In this document: positions 16,033 through 24,636 of the stretch, piece by piece
Layout of the letters: every line of letters begins with the position of its first letter
Position numbering within the stretch: position 1 is the stretch's first letter
Origin: Clostridiales bacterium
GTDB lineage: Bacteria > Bacillota > Clostridia > Oscillospirales > Acutalibacteraceae
Reading direction: 5' to 3'
Assembly (NCBI GenBank): GCA_024684435.1
Contig: JAIKWV010000014.1
Location: 1 to 64,000, forward strand
DNA length: 64,000 nucleotides
Notes under the pieces: generated by a model
The model's input: only the letters and a program-made list of their open reading frames with translations
The model's database searches: none
Told to the model about the DNA's origin: nothing
Position numbers and translations under genes: made by a program

Positions 16033-16941
16033 TTACAGCGAATCAATATATTCGCAGGCCGCAAGGGCAGAGCTGGCTCCGTCCGCAACAGCGGTGGCTA
16101 TCTGACGTACCTTCTTGGTACGGCAGTCACCGGCTACAAATACGCCCTTTGTTTTAGTTGTACAGCTTTCGTCGGAAACCGCATATCCGATCTTATCAAG
16201 CTCAGCAAGCTCTTCTATGATACCGTTTTCGGGAGCTAAGCCTATGGCTACGAATACGCCCTTGACTTTCAGCTCGCTTTCGATGCCTGTCTTGCTGTCC
16301 TTAATAATAACAGCTTCCAGCTCATCTCCGCCGATAAAGCCGCTGACGGTGGATCCGAGTTTGATCTCCACATTGCCGCGGTTTTCCAGGGCGTCTGCCA
16401 GCCTCTGTTCGCCGGTAAGAAAATCAAGATTCTGCACTACAGTTACACTCTTGCAGATGTCTGAAAGCAGCAAGGCTTCCTGCAGGGCGGAATTGCCTCC
16501 GCCGATCACCGCAACGTCCTCGTTCTCATAGAATGCGCCGTCGCATACCGCGCAGAACGAAACGCCGTTACCGATAAACTTATCCTCGCCGCTGACGTTC
16601 AACAGCCTGTGCTTTGCTCCGAGGGCGGAAATAACGCTCCTGCAAGTATATTCATTGCAGTCTGTTATCACCTTGAAACCGTCATCCGACTTTTCGATCT
16701 TTACCGCTTCTTCAAGTTCGACTTCAGCGCCCTGTGCGAGCACCTGTTCCACCAGACTGTCCGCAAGCTCATTGCCGCTGACGCAGGAAAAACCGGGATA
16801 ATTTTCGATTTTCGGGGAAAAGGTGATTTGACCGCCGAAGATGTTCTTTTCGATTATAAGCACGGTTTTGTTGGCGCGGAGGGCATACAGAGCCGCAGTC
16901 AATCCGGCAGGACCGCCTCCGATCACAATAATATCATACAT
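16033..16941 (-). CDS. trxB: Thioredoxin reductase-like flavoprotein
   Basis: 302 residues with the FAD-binding GGGPAGLTAALYA at the N-terminus, the redox pair CAVCDG near 134-137, the NAD(P)H-binding GGGNSALQEALLL, and the C-terminal FAD motif GVFVAGDCRTKKVRQIATAVADG. This is the compact two-domain TrxB form. Its start overlaps the end of nrdD by 8 bp, so the two are translationally coupled. The direct neighbour carries a fused glutaredoxin-like domain, so this reductase probably supplies electrons to that domain for ribonucleotide reduction. Whether NADPH, NADH or a flavin/ferredoxin donor is used is not visible. Confidence 0.93.
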   Translation of the reverse strand: MYDIIVIGGGPAGLTAALYALRANKTVLIIEKNIFGGQITFSPKIENYPGFSCVSGNELADSLVEQVLAQGAEVELEEAVKIEKSDDGFKVITDCNEYTCRSVISALGAKHRLLNVSGEDKFIGNGVSFCAVCDGAFYENEDVAVIGGGNSALQEALLLSDICKSVTVVQNLDFLTGEQRLADALENRGNVEIKLGSTVSGFIGGDELEAVIIKDSKTGIESELKVKGVFVAIGLAPENGIIEELAELDKIGYAVSDESCTTKTKGVFVAGDCRTKKVRQIATAVADGASSALAACEYIDSL

Positions 16942-19312
16942 AGATCTTATCCTCGATAAAGCGTTTGATATTAGAAACGTTGGTGTATTTTTCCACGTTT
17001 CCGCCCATTGTTACGATAAGAGTGGGCGCCTGCTTAAGTCCGTATTCTTTTGCCATGTCCTGATTATCCTCAACAAATACCTTGTCGTAAGCTATGCCGG
17101 CCTTGTCAAGCATTGCAGCGGCAACCTTACAGTTGGGGCAGGTCTTGGTGGCAAAGAGGATAGTTGTGTTGTTTGCGCAGGGCTCGCAGGACTTTTCTTC
17201 CGCGGCCTGTTCCGCCTTAACGGTGCTCTTGATATCGGTTTTGTTTATAACGTCGTAGAGAACACGGTCCTTGTACTCCTGAGCCTTACCGTCGTTCCAG
17301 TTCTGTACCGGGCGGTAATAGCCTGTGATACGGCTGTAAACCTCTGTGGGCTCGCCGCATTCGGGACAGCTGAAATGTTCACCTACGATATAGCCGTGGT
17401 TCTTACATACGGAATATGTGGGAGAAATTGTATAGTAAGGCAGCTTGTGGTTTTCCGCTATCTTACGCACAAGATTTGCGGCGGACTGCCAGCTGGGTAA
17501 TTTTTCACCTATAAAGGCATGGAAAACAGTACCTGATGTGTACAGGGTCTGAATGTCGTCCTGAATCGAAAGGGCGTCAAAGATATCATCGGTATAGCCC
17601 ACGGGAAGGTTTGAGCTGTTGGTGTAGTAGGGGGTACCGTTGTCGTTGGCGGTCTTGATATCCTTGAACTGTTTGACGTCATGTCTTGCCAGACGGTATG
17701 AGGTGGACTCAGCGGGGGTAGCCTCAAGGTTAAAGAGCTCTCCTTTGTACATTTCCTGATAGTCGGAAAGGCGCTCTCTCATGTGGTTGAGGACCTGTTT
17801 GGTGAATTCCTGAGTTTCCTTATGGGTCATATCTTTACGGAGCCATTTGGCATTAAGACCAGCCTCGTTCATGCCGAGAAGACCTATAGTTGAGAAGTGG
17901 TTGTCAAATGTACCGAGATATCTCTTAGTGTAGGGATAAAGACCCTCGTTGAGAAGCCTTGTGATAACTTCTCTCTTTACATTAAGAGAACGGGCGGCGA
18001 TGTCCATCATATGGTCAAGGCGCTTATAGAATTCTTCTTCATTTTCGGAAAGATATGCCAGCCTGGGCATATTGATCGTTACGACGCCGATTGAACCTGT
18101 ACTTTCGCCGCTGCCGAAGAAGCCGCCGGACTTTTTGCGAAGCTCGCGGAGATCAAGACGGAGACGGCAGCACATTGAACGAATGTCGCTGGGTTCCATA
18201 TCGCTGTTGATATAGTTTGAAAAATAGGGGGTACCGTATTTGCTTGTCATTTCAAACAGCAGCTTGTTGTTCTCTGTGGCTGACCAGTCAAAGTCACTTG
18301 TGATGGAATAGGTGGGGATGGGATACTGGAAGCCTCTGCCGTTTGCGTCGCCCTCAATCATTATCTCGATGAAGGCTTTGTTGATCATATCCATTTCTTT
18401 CTTGCAGTCTTTGTACTTGAAGTCCATTTCCTTACCGCCCACTATTGCGTTGAGCTCGGCAAGGTCATTTGGAACAGTCCAGTCCAAAGTAATGTTAGAG
18501 AAGGGAGCCTGTGTGCCCCAACGGGAAGGTGTATTCACGCCGAACACGAAGGATTCAAGGCTTTTCTTGACCTGATCGTATGTAAGGTTATCCGCCTTTA
18601 CAAAGGGAGCAAGGTATGTATCGAAGGATGAGAACGCCTGAGCGCCTGCCCATTCGTTCTGCATGATGCCAAGGAAGTTTACCATCTGATTGCAGAGAGT
18701 GGCAAGATGGCTTGCAGGAGACGAGGTGATCTTGCCGGGGACTCCGCCAAGACCCTCCTGAATAAGTTGCTTAAGCGACCAACCCGCGCAGTAACCTGTG
18801 AGCATGGAAAGATCGTGGATGTGGATGTCAGCGTTCCTGTGAGCGTTGGATATCTCATCATCATATATCTCAGAGAGCCAGTAATTTGCGGTAATAGCGC
18901 CTGAGTTGCTGAGAATAAGTCCGCCGACAGAGTAGGTGACTGTGGAGTTTTCCTTAACGCGCCAGTCGTTTACCTTAACATAGTTATCAACGATCTCCTT
19001 ATAGTCGAGGATGGTTGACTTCATGTTGCGGAGTTTTTCACGCTGTCTGCGGTAAAGGATATATGCCTTTGCCACATCTGCATAGCCCGCCTGGCTGAGG
19101 ACAGATTCAACGCTGTCCTGAATATCCTCAACTGCGATAAGTCCTTCGGCAATCTTCGGTTCAAAATCCGCCGTTACCTTAAGAGCAAGGAAATCGATTA
19201 TGCTGGGATTATACTGACGCTCAACAGCATCAAAAGCCTTGGAAATGGCGACAGAAATCTTGTTAAGATCAAAGTCGGATATCTTGTTGTCTCTCTTTAC
19301 AACCTTATACAT
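16934..19312 (-). CDS. nrdD: Anaerobic ribonucleoside-triphosphate reductase with fused glutaredoxin-like domain
   Basis: 792-residue class III ribonucleotide reductase that makes dNTPs by a glycyl radical mechanism. An ATP-cone is at about 1-90; the ten-stranded barrel follows. The zinc site (VCKNHGY...FSCPECG) precedes the radical loop RITGYYRP, with the radical glycine near 664. An extra CEPC lies near 709-712, then a thioredoxin/glutaredoxin-like domain with active site CPNC at 725-728 and cis-proline QAPTLIV. Ordinary NrdD proteins end after the glycyl loop and oxidise formate; a fused redoxin plus an overlapping trxB suggests a redoxin-reduced (NrdD2-like) enzyme. A promoter and two NrdR-type boxes lie upstream. 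Requires NrdG for activation. Confidence 0.95.
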   Translation of the reverse strand: MYKVVKRDNKISDFDLNKISVAISKAFDAVERQYNPSIIDFLALKVTADFEPKIAEGLIAVEDIQDSVESVLSQAGYADVAKAYILYRRQREKLRNMKSTILDYKEIVDNYVKVNDWRVKENSTVTYSVGGLILSNSGAITANYWLSEIYDDEISNAHRNADIHIHDLSMLTGYCAGWSLKQLIQEGLGGVPGKITSSPASHLATLCNQMVNFLGIMQNEWAGAQAFSSFDTYLAPFVKADNLTYDQVKKSLESFVFGVNTPSRWGTQAPFSNITLDWTVPNDLAELNAIVGGKEMDFKYKDCKKEMDMINKAFIEIMIEGDANGRGFQYPIPTYSITSDFDWSATENNKLLFEMTSKYGTPYFSNYINSDMEPSDIRSMCCRLRLDLRELRKKSGGFFGSGESTGSIGVVTINMPRLAYLSENEEEFYKRLDHMMDIAARSLNVKREVITRLLNEGLYPYTKRYLGTFDNHFSTIGLLGMNEAGLNAKWLRKDMTHKETQEFTKQVLNHMRERLSDYQEMYKGELFNLEATPAESTSYRLARHDVKQFKDIKTANDNGTPYYTNSSNLPVGYTDDIFDALSIQDDIQTLYTSGTVFHAFIGEKLPSWQSAANLVRKIAENHKLPYYTISPTYSVCKNHGYIVGEHFSCPECGEPTEVYSRITGYYRPVQNWNDGKAQEYKDRVLYDVINKTDIKSTVKAEQAAEEKSCEPCANNTTILFATKTCPNCKVAAAMLDKAGIAYDKVFVEDNQDMAKEYGLKQAPTLIVTMGGNVEKYTNVSNIKRFIEDKIYV

Positions 19313-19362
19313 TTATAACAAACTCCCATCAAATTAAAGTATCCATAGGGTCGAGCAGTACT

Positions 19363-19391
19363 ATAATACCATTAAGTTTTTGCTCTGTCAA
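19363..19391 (-). promoter_or_regulatory. Sigma-A promoter of nrdD
   Basis: Minus strand TTGACA (19386-19391), 17 bp, TATTAT (19363-19368), about 50 bp ahead of the nrdD start, which suggests nrdD has its own start in addition to any read-through from nrdG. Confidence 0.8.
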
Positions 19392-19400
19392 TACTAAAAT

Positions 19401-19458
19401 ACACAAAATATAGATATTTTTATCGGGATATTGGCAAATTACACCCAATATATAGTTA
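19401..19458 (-). promoter_or_regulatory. Pair of NrdR-box-like sites
   Basis: Two 16-bp sites, 19401-19416 and 19443-19458, match the NrdR box (ACACWATATWTWGTGT) at roughly 12 and 13 of 16 positions. They are exactly 42 bp apart, four helical turns, which fits cooperative NrdR binding. They lie just upstream of the nrdD -35 element; the distal box overlaps the nrdG stop codon. NrdR represses nrd genes when dATP is high; the nrdR gene is not in this window. Confidence 0.7.
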
Positions 19459-20148
19459 TTCAACGCCTCTTAATTCAACGGAGCCGATATATTGCGAGAG
19501 AATATCCTTGTATTTCTGCATTTTTTCTTTTGAACAGGGGTGCAGTCCTTCTGAAATAATATCGCCTGAATCAACAAATTTTTGCAGAAAATATTTAGGC
19601 GCGTCCTTTAGCCACTTGCCGATATTTTCAAAATCCTCCGCGGAGTGCAGTTCATCGACTACAGTTGTACGGAATTCATATTCCACACCGCAGCTTCTGA
19701 GAAAGTCAACGCTTTCCGCTATGGGAGAGACGTCAAAATCAGAAAGTCCGATGGGAACACCGTAGTTTTCCAGGGAAGATTTTATGTCCATGGCAACGTA
19801 ATTGACCAAACCACGGTTTATAATGTCTTTTAATTTTCCGGGAAAGCTTCCGTTTGTGTCGAGTTTAACCTTGAAGCCCAGGTCACGGATCTTTGAAATG
19901 AAAATATCAATGTCTTTGTGCAAAAGGGGTTCGCCTCCGGTTATGCAAACTCCGTCTAAAAGTCCCTGCCGGGTTTTTAAAAAAGAAAAGATCTCATCCT
20001 CAGGTATCGCGTCCTCGGGAGCCTTGGTAACAAGGGAAGCGTTGTGGCAAAAAGGACATCTGAAATTGCACCCGTAGGTGAAAACAGTACAGGCGACGTT
20101 TTCCGGATAGTCCAGAAGTGTTAATTTTTGCAATCCTTGAATAATCAT
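19456..20148 (-). CDS. nrdG: Anaerobic ribonucleotide reductase activase (radical SAM)
   Basis: 230 residues. The N-terminus GLQKLTLLDYPENVACTVFTYGCNFRCPFCHN carries the radical-SAM CxxxCxxC cluster motif, followed by CITGGEPLL and LDTNGSFP. It is the longer NrdG2-type activase common in Clostridia and installs the glycyl radical on NrdD. nrdD lies 143 bp downstream. No ribosome site adjoins the ATG: an AAAGGAAG lies 28 nt upstream, separated from it by a 16-nt hairpin. A general pyruvate formate-lyase activase-like role is less likely given the neighbour. Confidence 0.92.
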   Translation of the reverse strand: MIIQGLQKLTLLDYPENVACTVFTYGCNFRCPFCHNASLVTKAPEDAIPEDEIFSFLKTRQGLLDGVCITGGEPLLHKDIDIFISKIRDLGFKVKLDTNGSFPGKLKDIINRGLVNYVAMDIKSSLENYGVPIGLSDFDVSPIAESVDFLRSCGVEYEFRTTVVDELHSAEDFENIGKWLKDAPKYFLQKFVDSGDIISEGLHPCSKEKMQKYKDILSQYIGSVELRGVE

Positions 20149-20160
20149 AATTACTATTTG

Positions 20161-20184
20161 TTATCTGTAAAGATAACTTCCTTT
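20161..20184 (-). promoter_or_regulatory. Ribosome site and hairpin ahead of nrdG
   Basis: On the minus strand AAAGGAAG (20177-20184) is followed by TTATCTTTACAGATAA (20161-20176), a 6-bp stem with a 4-nt loop, and then 12 nt to the ATG at 20148. Folding of the hairpin would bring the ribosome site to normal distance from the start codon. Confidence 0.45.
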
Positions 20185-20194
20185 ACATAAAATC

Positions 20195-20228
20195 AGTGCT
20201 GTACCGGAACGAAATACGATACAGCACT
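20195..20228 (-). terminator. Terminator after uxaC
   Basis: A 9-bp perfect stem (AGTGCTGTA/TACAGCACT) is followed on the minus strand by GATTTTATG. The T-run is short, so some read-through into nrdG is possible. Confidence 0.65.
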
Positions 20229-20243
20229 TTAATAAACTCGGGC

Positions 20244-21641
20244 TTATATTCCAAAATATTCCTTAGCGTTGTTATATGACACGCCGCAGGCTATTTCGGA
20301 CAGTCTCTCTTTATCGTAGGGATACAGGCCGCTTTCCACCATATCGCCCATAAGACCGCAGAGAATGCGTCGGAAATACTCGTGGCGGGGATAGGATAGG
20401 AAGGAACGGGAATCTGTTACCATGCCCACAAATTTGCCCAGAACGCCTAAATTGGCAAGTGCTTTCATCTGCTCACGCATACCGTCAAGGTTATCGTTGA
20501 ACCACCAGGCTGAACCGAACTGTATCTTGCTTGCCGCCTCACTGTTCTGGAAATTGCCCAGCATTGCGCCCAAAACATAATTGTCCTTGGGATTGAGTGT
20601 GAATAATATAGTCTTAGGCAGCTGTTCTTTGACTGCGAGAGAATCAAGAAAACGGGAAAGGGGAACGGCTATCTCTTTGTCGTCGATGGAATCGTAGCCG
20701 GCGTCAGGACCCAGCTTGTTGAACATCAGGGTGTTGTTGTTGCGCATTGCACCGATATGTATTTCCATAGCCCAGCCAAGCTTTGAGTACTTGGCGGCAA
20801 AGAATCGCATAAGATCCGTCTTGTATTTATCCACCTCAAGAGTAGTGAGCTTTTCTCCGTTTTTGCCCTTTGCGAATATTGCTTCAAGCTCCTCAGCTGT
20901 TGCTTCCTCGCAGGGGACATAGGCAAAGGCGTGATCCGAGGCACGGCAGCCCATTGAACGGAACAGCTCGATCCTGTCAAGCAGTACAGCTTTCAGCTTT
21001 TTGTAGCTGTCGATCTTTGTCTCTGAAACGGTTTCAAGGCTGTTGAGCCAGGGGATAAAGCTGTCAAGGTCGATGTAGAGGGATTTGTCCGGACGGAAGG
21101 CGGGCAGGACTTTGCAGGCAAATGATTTATCCGCCGCAAGCAGTTTGTGATACTCAAGAGTATCGGCGGGATCGTCCGTTGTAAAAAGACAGGTCACGTT
21201 GGATTTTAATATCAGCTCACGGGGAGTAAATCCACCGGCGGCTATTTTTGCGTTTGCTCTGTTCCAGATATCTTCAGCGGTTTCCTTGCTGAGAGTATCG
21301 TAAATATCAAAATAACGCTGTAGCTCAAGGTGTACCCAGTGATACATGGGGTTTCCTATAAGATAAGGCATTGCGCTGGCAAAGGCCTGGAATTTTTCAA
21401 ATGGTGAAGCGTCTCCGGTGATGTATTTCTCATCAATGCCGAAAGAACGCATTGCGCGCCATTTGTAATGGTCTCCGCCGAGCCAGAGCTGAGCGATATT
21501 TTCAGGCTGATTGTTTTCATAGATCTCCTTGGGGGACAAATGACAGTGCCAATCGAAAATCGGCATCTTGTCAGCCGCCTCAAACATGAATCTGGCAGGC
21601 TCATTGTCCAGCAAAAAGTCCTTGTCCATAAAGGCTTTCAT
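20244..21641 (-). CDS. uxaC: Glucuronate (uronate) isomerase
   Basis: 465 residues, full family length. The amidohydrolase-like N-terminus FDWHCHLSPKEI carries the metal-binding HxH; other family blocks are MRSFGIDEKYITGD, TTDDPADTLEYH, MEIHIGAMRNNN, GSAWWFNDNLDGM and the C-terminal MVTDSRSFLSYPRHEYFRRILC. It converts glucuronate to fructuronate or galacturonate to tagaturonate, the first step of uronate use. GGGAG precedes the ATG. The next gene upstream is an aldose epimerase-like protein; no other uronate genes (uxaB, uxuA, kdgK) are in the window. Confidence 0.97.
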   Translation of the reverse strand: MKAFMDKDFLLDNEPARFMFEAADKMPIFDWHCHLSPKEIYENNQPENIAQLWLGGDHYKWRAMRSFGIDEKYITGDASPFEKFQAFASAMPYLIGNPMYHWVHLELQRYFDIYDTLSKETAEDIWNRANAKIAAGGFTPRELILKSNVTCLFTTDDPADTLEYHKLLAADKSFACKVLPAFRPDKSLYIDLDSFIPWLNSLETVSETKIDSYKKLKAVLLDRIELFRSMGCRASDHAFAYVPCEEATAEELEAIFAKGKNGEKLTTLEVDKYKTDLMRFFAAKYSKLGWAMEIHIGAMRNNNTLMFNKLGPDAGYDSIDDKEIAVPLSRFLDSLAVKEQLPKTILFTLNPKDNYVLGAMLGNFQNSEAASKIQFGSAWWFNDNLDGMREQMKALANLGVLGKFVGMVTDSRSFLSYPRHEYFRRILCGLMGDMVESGLYPYDKERLSEIACGVSYNNAKEYFGI

Positions 21642-21676
21642 AGTATATCAACTCCCAAATAATATATTACATAATA

Positions 21677-22528
21677 TTAAAGTATTTCCGCTGTCCATGA
21701 AAATGAGAAGGTCTCGCCCTTATCGAGGCGTTCAATGCCTCTTTTTTGCGAAATATCGTCCTTTTTCTCGTGGCTGTCATTTACTCCGTACCAGGGCTCG
21801 ATGCAGACATAGGGCGCGTTAGGCTTTGCCCATATTCCGAGGAAGGGGCAGTCGCCGAAGGTGAATCTTACTCTGTGACCGCTTACAGCGCCGTCTACGG
21901 TAAGATATGTCGATTTTAACCCGGACAGTATAAGGGCGTCATTTGTGAACGTATCAGGTTCCAAAGTTATCCTGTTTGAATCATCAAGTACCGGGAACAC
22001 TTCATCAATAATAAGGTTCGATGAATCTATACGCTCGGTGTTCAGAGTCTCGTTTTTCTCAAATATAATACTGTCGCCTATGGCGCAGTTGAAGCCGGGG
22101 TGCGCTCCAAGAGAAAAATACATTTCTCCGTCGGTTTTATTGACCACTGTAAGCTTGGTTTTCAAGCCGGTTTCCGTAAGCTCATAACAGACCGTAAGCT
22201 CAAACTCAAAGGGATACATTTTCAGTGTTTCCTCATTGCTGCATATTGAAAATACAGCATTACTGCCGGTTACGCTTACAGCATTAAAAGGACGGCGGCG
22301 GACGAATCCGTGCTTTGGAACGGAATATTCCCTGCCGTTATATCTGAACTTATCTTCAATAAGCTGACCGATAAAGGGGAAAAGTATGGGGGACTGACCG
22401 TACCATATGTCCGGGTTTCCCTGCCAAAGGTATTCAACACCGTCTGATTTGCGAACAAATGAAGTCAGCTCGGCGCCCATATCTTTGATTTTGACTGAAA
22501 ATACATCGTTTTCAATGGTGTAGATCAT
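21677..22528 (-). CDS. Aldose 1-epimerase family protein
   Basis: 283-residue beta-sandwich protein of the GalM/LacX-like group. Marks are MGAELTSFVRKSDGVEYLWQGNPDIW, the PFIGQL and KHGFVRRRPF region, the catalytic LGAHPGFNCAI with His, and the C-terminal CIEPWYGVND with the catalytic Glu region. It probably interconverts alpha and beta anomers of a sugar. It lies 20 bp downstream of the transporter permease and 35 bp upstream of uxaC, so it may serve ribose released from nucleosides or uronates. Substrate is unknown. Confidence 0.9.
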   Translation of the reverse strand: MIYTIENDVFSVKIKDMGAELTSFVRKSDGVEYLWQGNPDIWYGQSPILFPFIGQLIEDKFRYNGREYSVPKHGFVRRRPFNAVSVTGSNAVFSICSNEETLKMYPFEFELTVCYELTETGLKTKLTVVNKTDGEMYFSLGAHPGFNCAIGDSIIFEKNETLNTERIDSSNLIIDEVFPVLDDSNRITLEPDTFTNDALILSGLKSTYLTVDGAVSGHRVRFTFGDCPFLGIWAKPNAPYVCIEPWYGVNDSHEKKDDISQKRGIERLDKGETFSFSWTAEIL

Positions 22529-22549
22529 AATTATTTTCCTTATAAGATA

Positions 22550-23506
22550 TTATCTTTCTTCTCTGAAATAGTTTAATCCGCAGGCCGCAGGCTGAGCGCT
22601 CTTTTTGCCGGAACGTACGGAGGTGATTATAAGCACCAGAATTGTGAGCAGGAAGGGAAGCATCTGATAAAATGCTTTGGGTATGTCTATTACGCTTGCG
22701 GGAATGTAATATGTAAGCGACTTAAATGCTCCAAAGACGAAGGAACCGAGAATAGCCATAGCAGGATTCCAGCTCACAAAGATGACCAATGCCACAGCGA
22801 TCCATCCGCAGCCGTTGACTATTCCCGCAGGCTGCCAGCTTCCGTTTGCGCTGATAAGTGACATGAACGCTCCGCCGATACCGCAAATACCGCCTCCGAT
22901 TATTATATTTAAATATTTGTGCAGTGTAACGTTTATTCCCGCAACATCTGCCGCGGCTGGGTTTTCACCTATTGCGCGAACGCTGAGACCTGTGCGGGTC
23001 TTGTTGTAGAAAACGGCGAACAGGATGCAGAGCAGTATGGCAAAGTAGGTGAGGGGATTGAGAGAAAATAAGATTTTGCCTATGTACGGAATATCGCTGA
23101 GTACGGGAATTGAAACTGCGTCAACTTTTGACGCGAAGTGTTCCGATATCTTGGGCGCGCCGCAAGCTTTATAAGTCATTGCGTAACCTAAAACAAGAGA
23201 TATACCTGTGCCGAAGGTGGTCAGGGTAAGTCCCGTTACGTTCTGATTGGCGCGCAGGGTAACTGTAAGCAACGCGTATATGGCGGCGCTGAGAGCCGCG
23301 CTAAAAAATGCCGCGAGTAAGGAAAGCAAAAGGCTTTCCGTTGTGTAGGCAGCATAAAAGCCCGCAAAGGCGCCGATCCACATCATACCTTCAACGCCCA
23401 GGTTAAGGTTGCCTACACGCTCGGTTATGATCTCACCCAGGGTCCCGAAAAGCAGGGGAGTGCCTGCAAGAATAGCAGCGTAAAGAAAGTTTATAAATGT
23501 GTTCAT
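22550..23506 (-). CDS. Nucleoside ABC transporter permease (NupQ-like)
   Basis: 318 residues, about eight to nine hydrophobic segments, BPD_transp_2 family. Typical stretches are LGTLGEIITERVGNLNLGVEGMMWIGA, GLTLTTFGTGISLVLGY, RTGLSVRAIGENPAAADVAGINV and GGICGIGGAFMSLISAN, the last two forming the ATPase-coupling EAA-like loop and following helix. It pairs with the permease whose gene overlaps it by 4 bp. The set (two permeases, one double ATPase, BMP lipoproteins) matches bacterial nucleoside importers. Confidence 0.94.
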   Translation of the reverse strand: MNTFINFLYAAILAGTPLLFGTLGEIITERVGNLNLGVEGMMWIGAFAGFYAAYTTESLLLSLLAAFFSAALSAAIYALLTVTLRANQNVTGLTLTTFGTGISLVLGYAMTYKACGAPKISEHFASKVDAVSIPVLSDIPYIGKILFSLNPLTYFAILLCILFAVFYNKTRTGLSVRAIGENPAAADVAGINVTLHKYLNIIIGGGICGIGGAFMSLISANGSWQPAGIVNGCGWIAVALVIFVSWNPAMAILGSFVFGAFKSLTYYIPASVIDIPKAFYQMLPFLLTILVLIITSVRSGKKSAQPAACGLNYFREER

Positions 23507-24636
23507 TTGTTTTCTGCCGCTCCTTTCTTTGCATGACTTTTCTTCCTGAATATGAATGAATATCTTATGAAAAATTCACAGCCGAGGAAGAAGAAAAGTA
23601 TGATCCCCTGTAAAACGTCCGCCGCGGAGGCGTCAAGATTGAGCTTTGACTGCATAACGCCGCTGCCTTTTTTCAGTATGCTGAACGCGGCGGAAACAAT
23701 TGAAATAATTATAGGATTCAGCTGTGCGAGCCAAGCTACCGTAACCCCAGTGAAGCCTACGCCGCCCGTAACGCCCGTGGATAATGTATGGTCGTTTCCA
23801 GTTGCCTGGATCATGCCCGCGATTCCGCATATTGCGCCGCTGATGACCATAGTGCGGATTATGATCTTTGTTACGTTCATGCCGGCATATTTTGCTGTTG
23901 CCTGACTTTCGCCCACAACACTGATCTCATAACCGCTCTTTGTGTGTTTAAGATAAATATACGAAACAACAATAAGGATCAGAGCTACGATCCAGCCGAT
24001 ATGTACGCCTCCGACTTTTGGAAGATAAGCTTTTTGATCAAACAGACCTACGCTTGCAAAGCCTTTTGTTCCCTGCCACGGTCCGGATTGAAGATAAACG
24101 ATTATATATAGAGCTACATAATTCATCATCAAGGTAAACAACGTTTCATTTGTACCGAATTTCACCTTGAACAGGGTGGGTATCAGCGCCCAAAGTGCGC
24201 CGCCTAAAGCTCCTGCAATAAACATGACCAATAAAAGCAGGGGACGGGGCATCTGATAATGTTTTAAAGCAAAGTAGCTGGCAAAGATAGCTCCCATTAT
24301 TATCTGCCCTTCGCCTCCGATGTTCCAGAACTTCATTCTGAAAGCGAAGGAAAGACCTATTGAGACTATGAGCAGAGGAACAAAACGGATAACGGTCGCC
24401 TCAATGGCGGAAAAAGGATTTCTTTTTGAGCCGACAAAAGCTCCTTCAATTATAGTCTTATATGCCTCAAAAGGATTTTTACCCATGATCGCAATGAAAA
24501 TACCACCTGCTATCAACGCAAAAACAAGGGCAAAAACTCGGAGCAATACAAGCTGAAGCTTAGTGCGCGCCGGACGCTTTGCAATACGGATCAAAGGTTC
24601 CTTATGATTAAATGAACCTGTTGTTTTATCAGCCAT
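23503..24636 (-). CDS. Nucleoside ABC transporter permease (NupP-like)
   Basis: 377 residues. A basic cytoplasmic start (RIAKRPARTKLQ) is followed by about ten membrane segments. Family signatures: FAFRMKFWNIGGEGQIIMGAIFA, LPRPLL-like loop, TLMMNYVALYIIVYLQSGPW, and the coupling loop YEISVVGESQATAKYAGMNV. It forms the heterodimeric channel with the NupQ-like protein. Overlaps both neighbours (8 bp with the ATPase, 4 bp with the other permease), showing a single polycistronic unit. Confidence 0.94.
   Translation of the reverse strand: MADKTTGSFNHKEPLIRIAKRPARTKLQLVLLRVFALVFALIAGGIFIAIMGKNPFEAYKTIIEGAFVGSKRNPFSAIEATVIRFVPLLIVSIGLSFAFRMKFWNIGGEGQIIMGAIFASYFALKHYQMPRPLLLLVMFIAGALGGALWALIPTLFKVKFGTNETLFTLMMNYVALYIIVYLQSGPWQGTKGFASVGLFDQKAYLPKVGGVHIGWIVALILIVVSYIYLKHTKSGYEISVVGESQATAKYAGMNVTKIIIRTMVISGAICGIAGMIQATGNDHTLSTGVTGGVGFTGVTVAWLAQLNPIIISIVSAAFSILKKGSGVMQSKLNLDASAADVLQGIILFFFLGCEFFIRYSFIFRKKSHAKKGAAENK

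Noticed and set aside
16841-17500. Long plus-strand open frame across trxB and nrdD
   Set aside because: It is antisense to two unmistakable genes with full motif sets and has no ribosome site; it is a by-product of their codon usage.
16934-19312. Frameshift fusion of nrdD with a separate glutaredoxin gene
   Set aside because: The frame is continuous through a natural-looking linker with an extra CxxC, and a second start or ribosome site before the redoxin domain is not seen.
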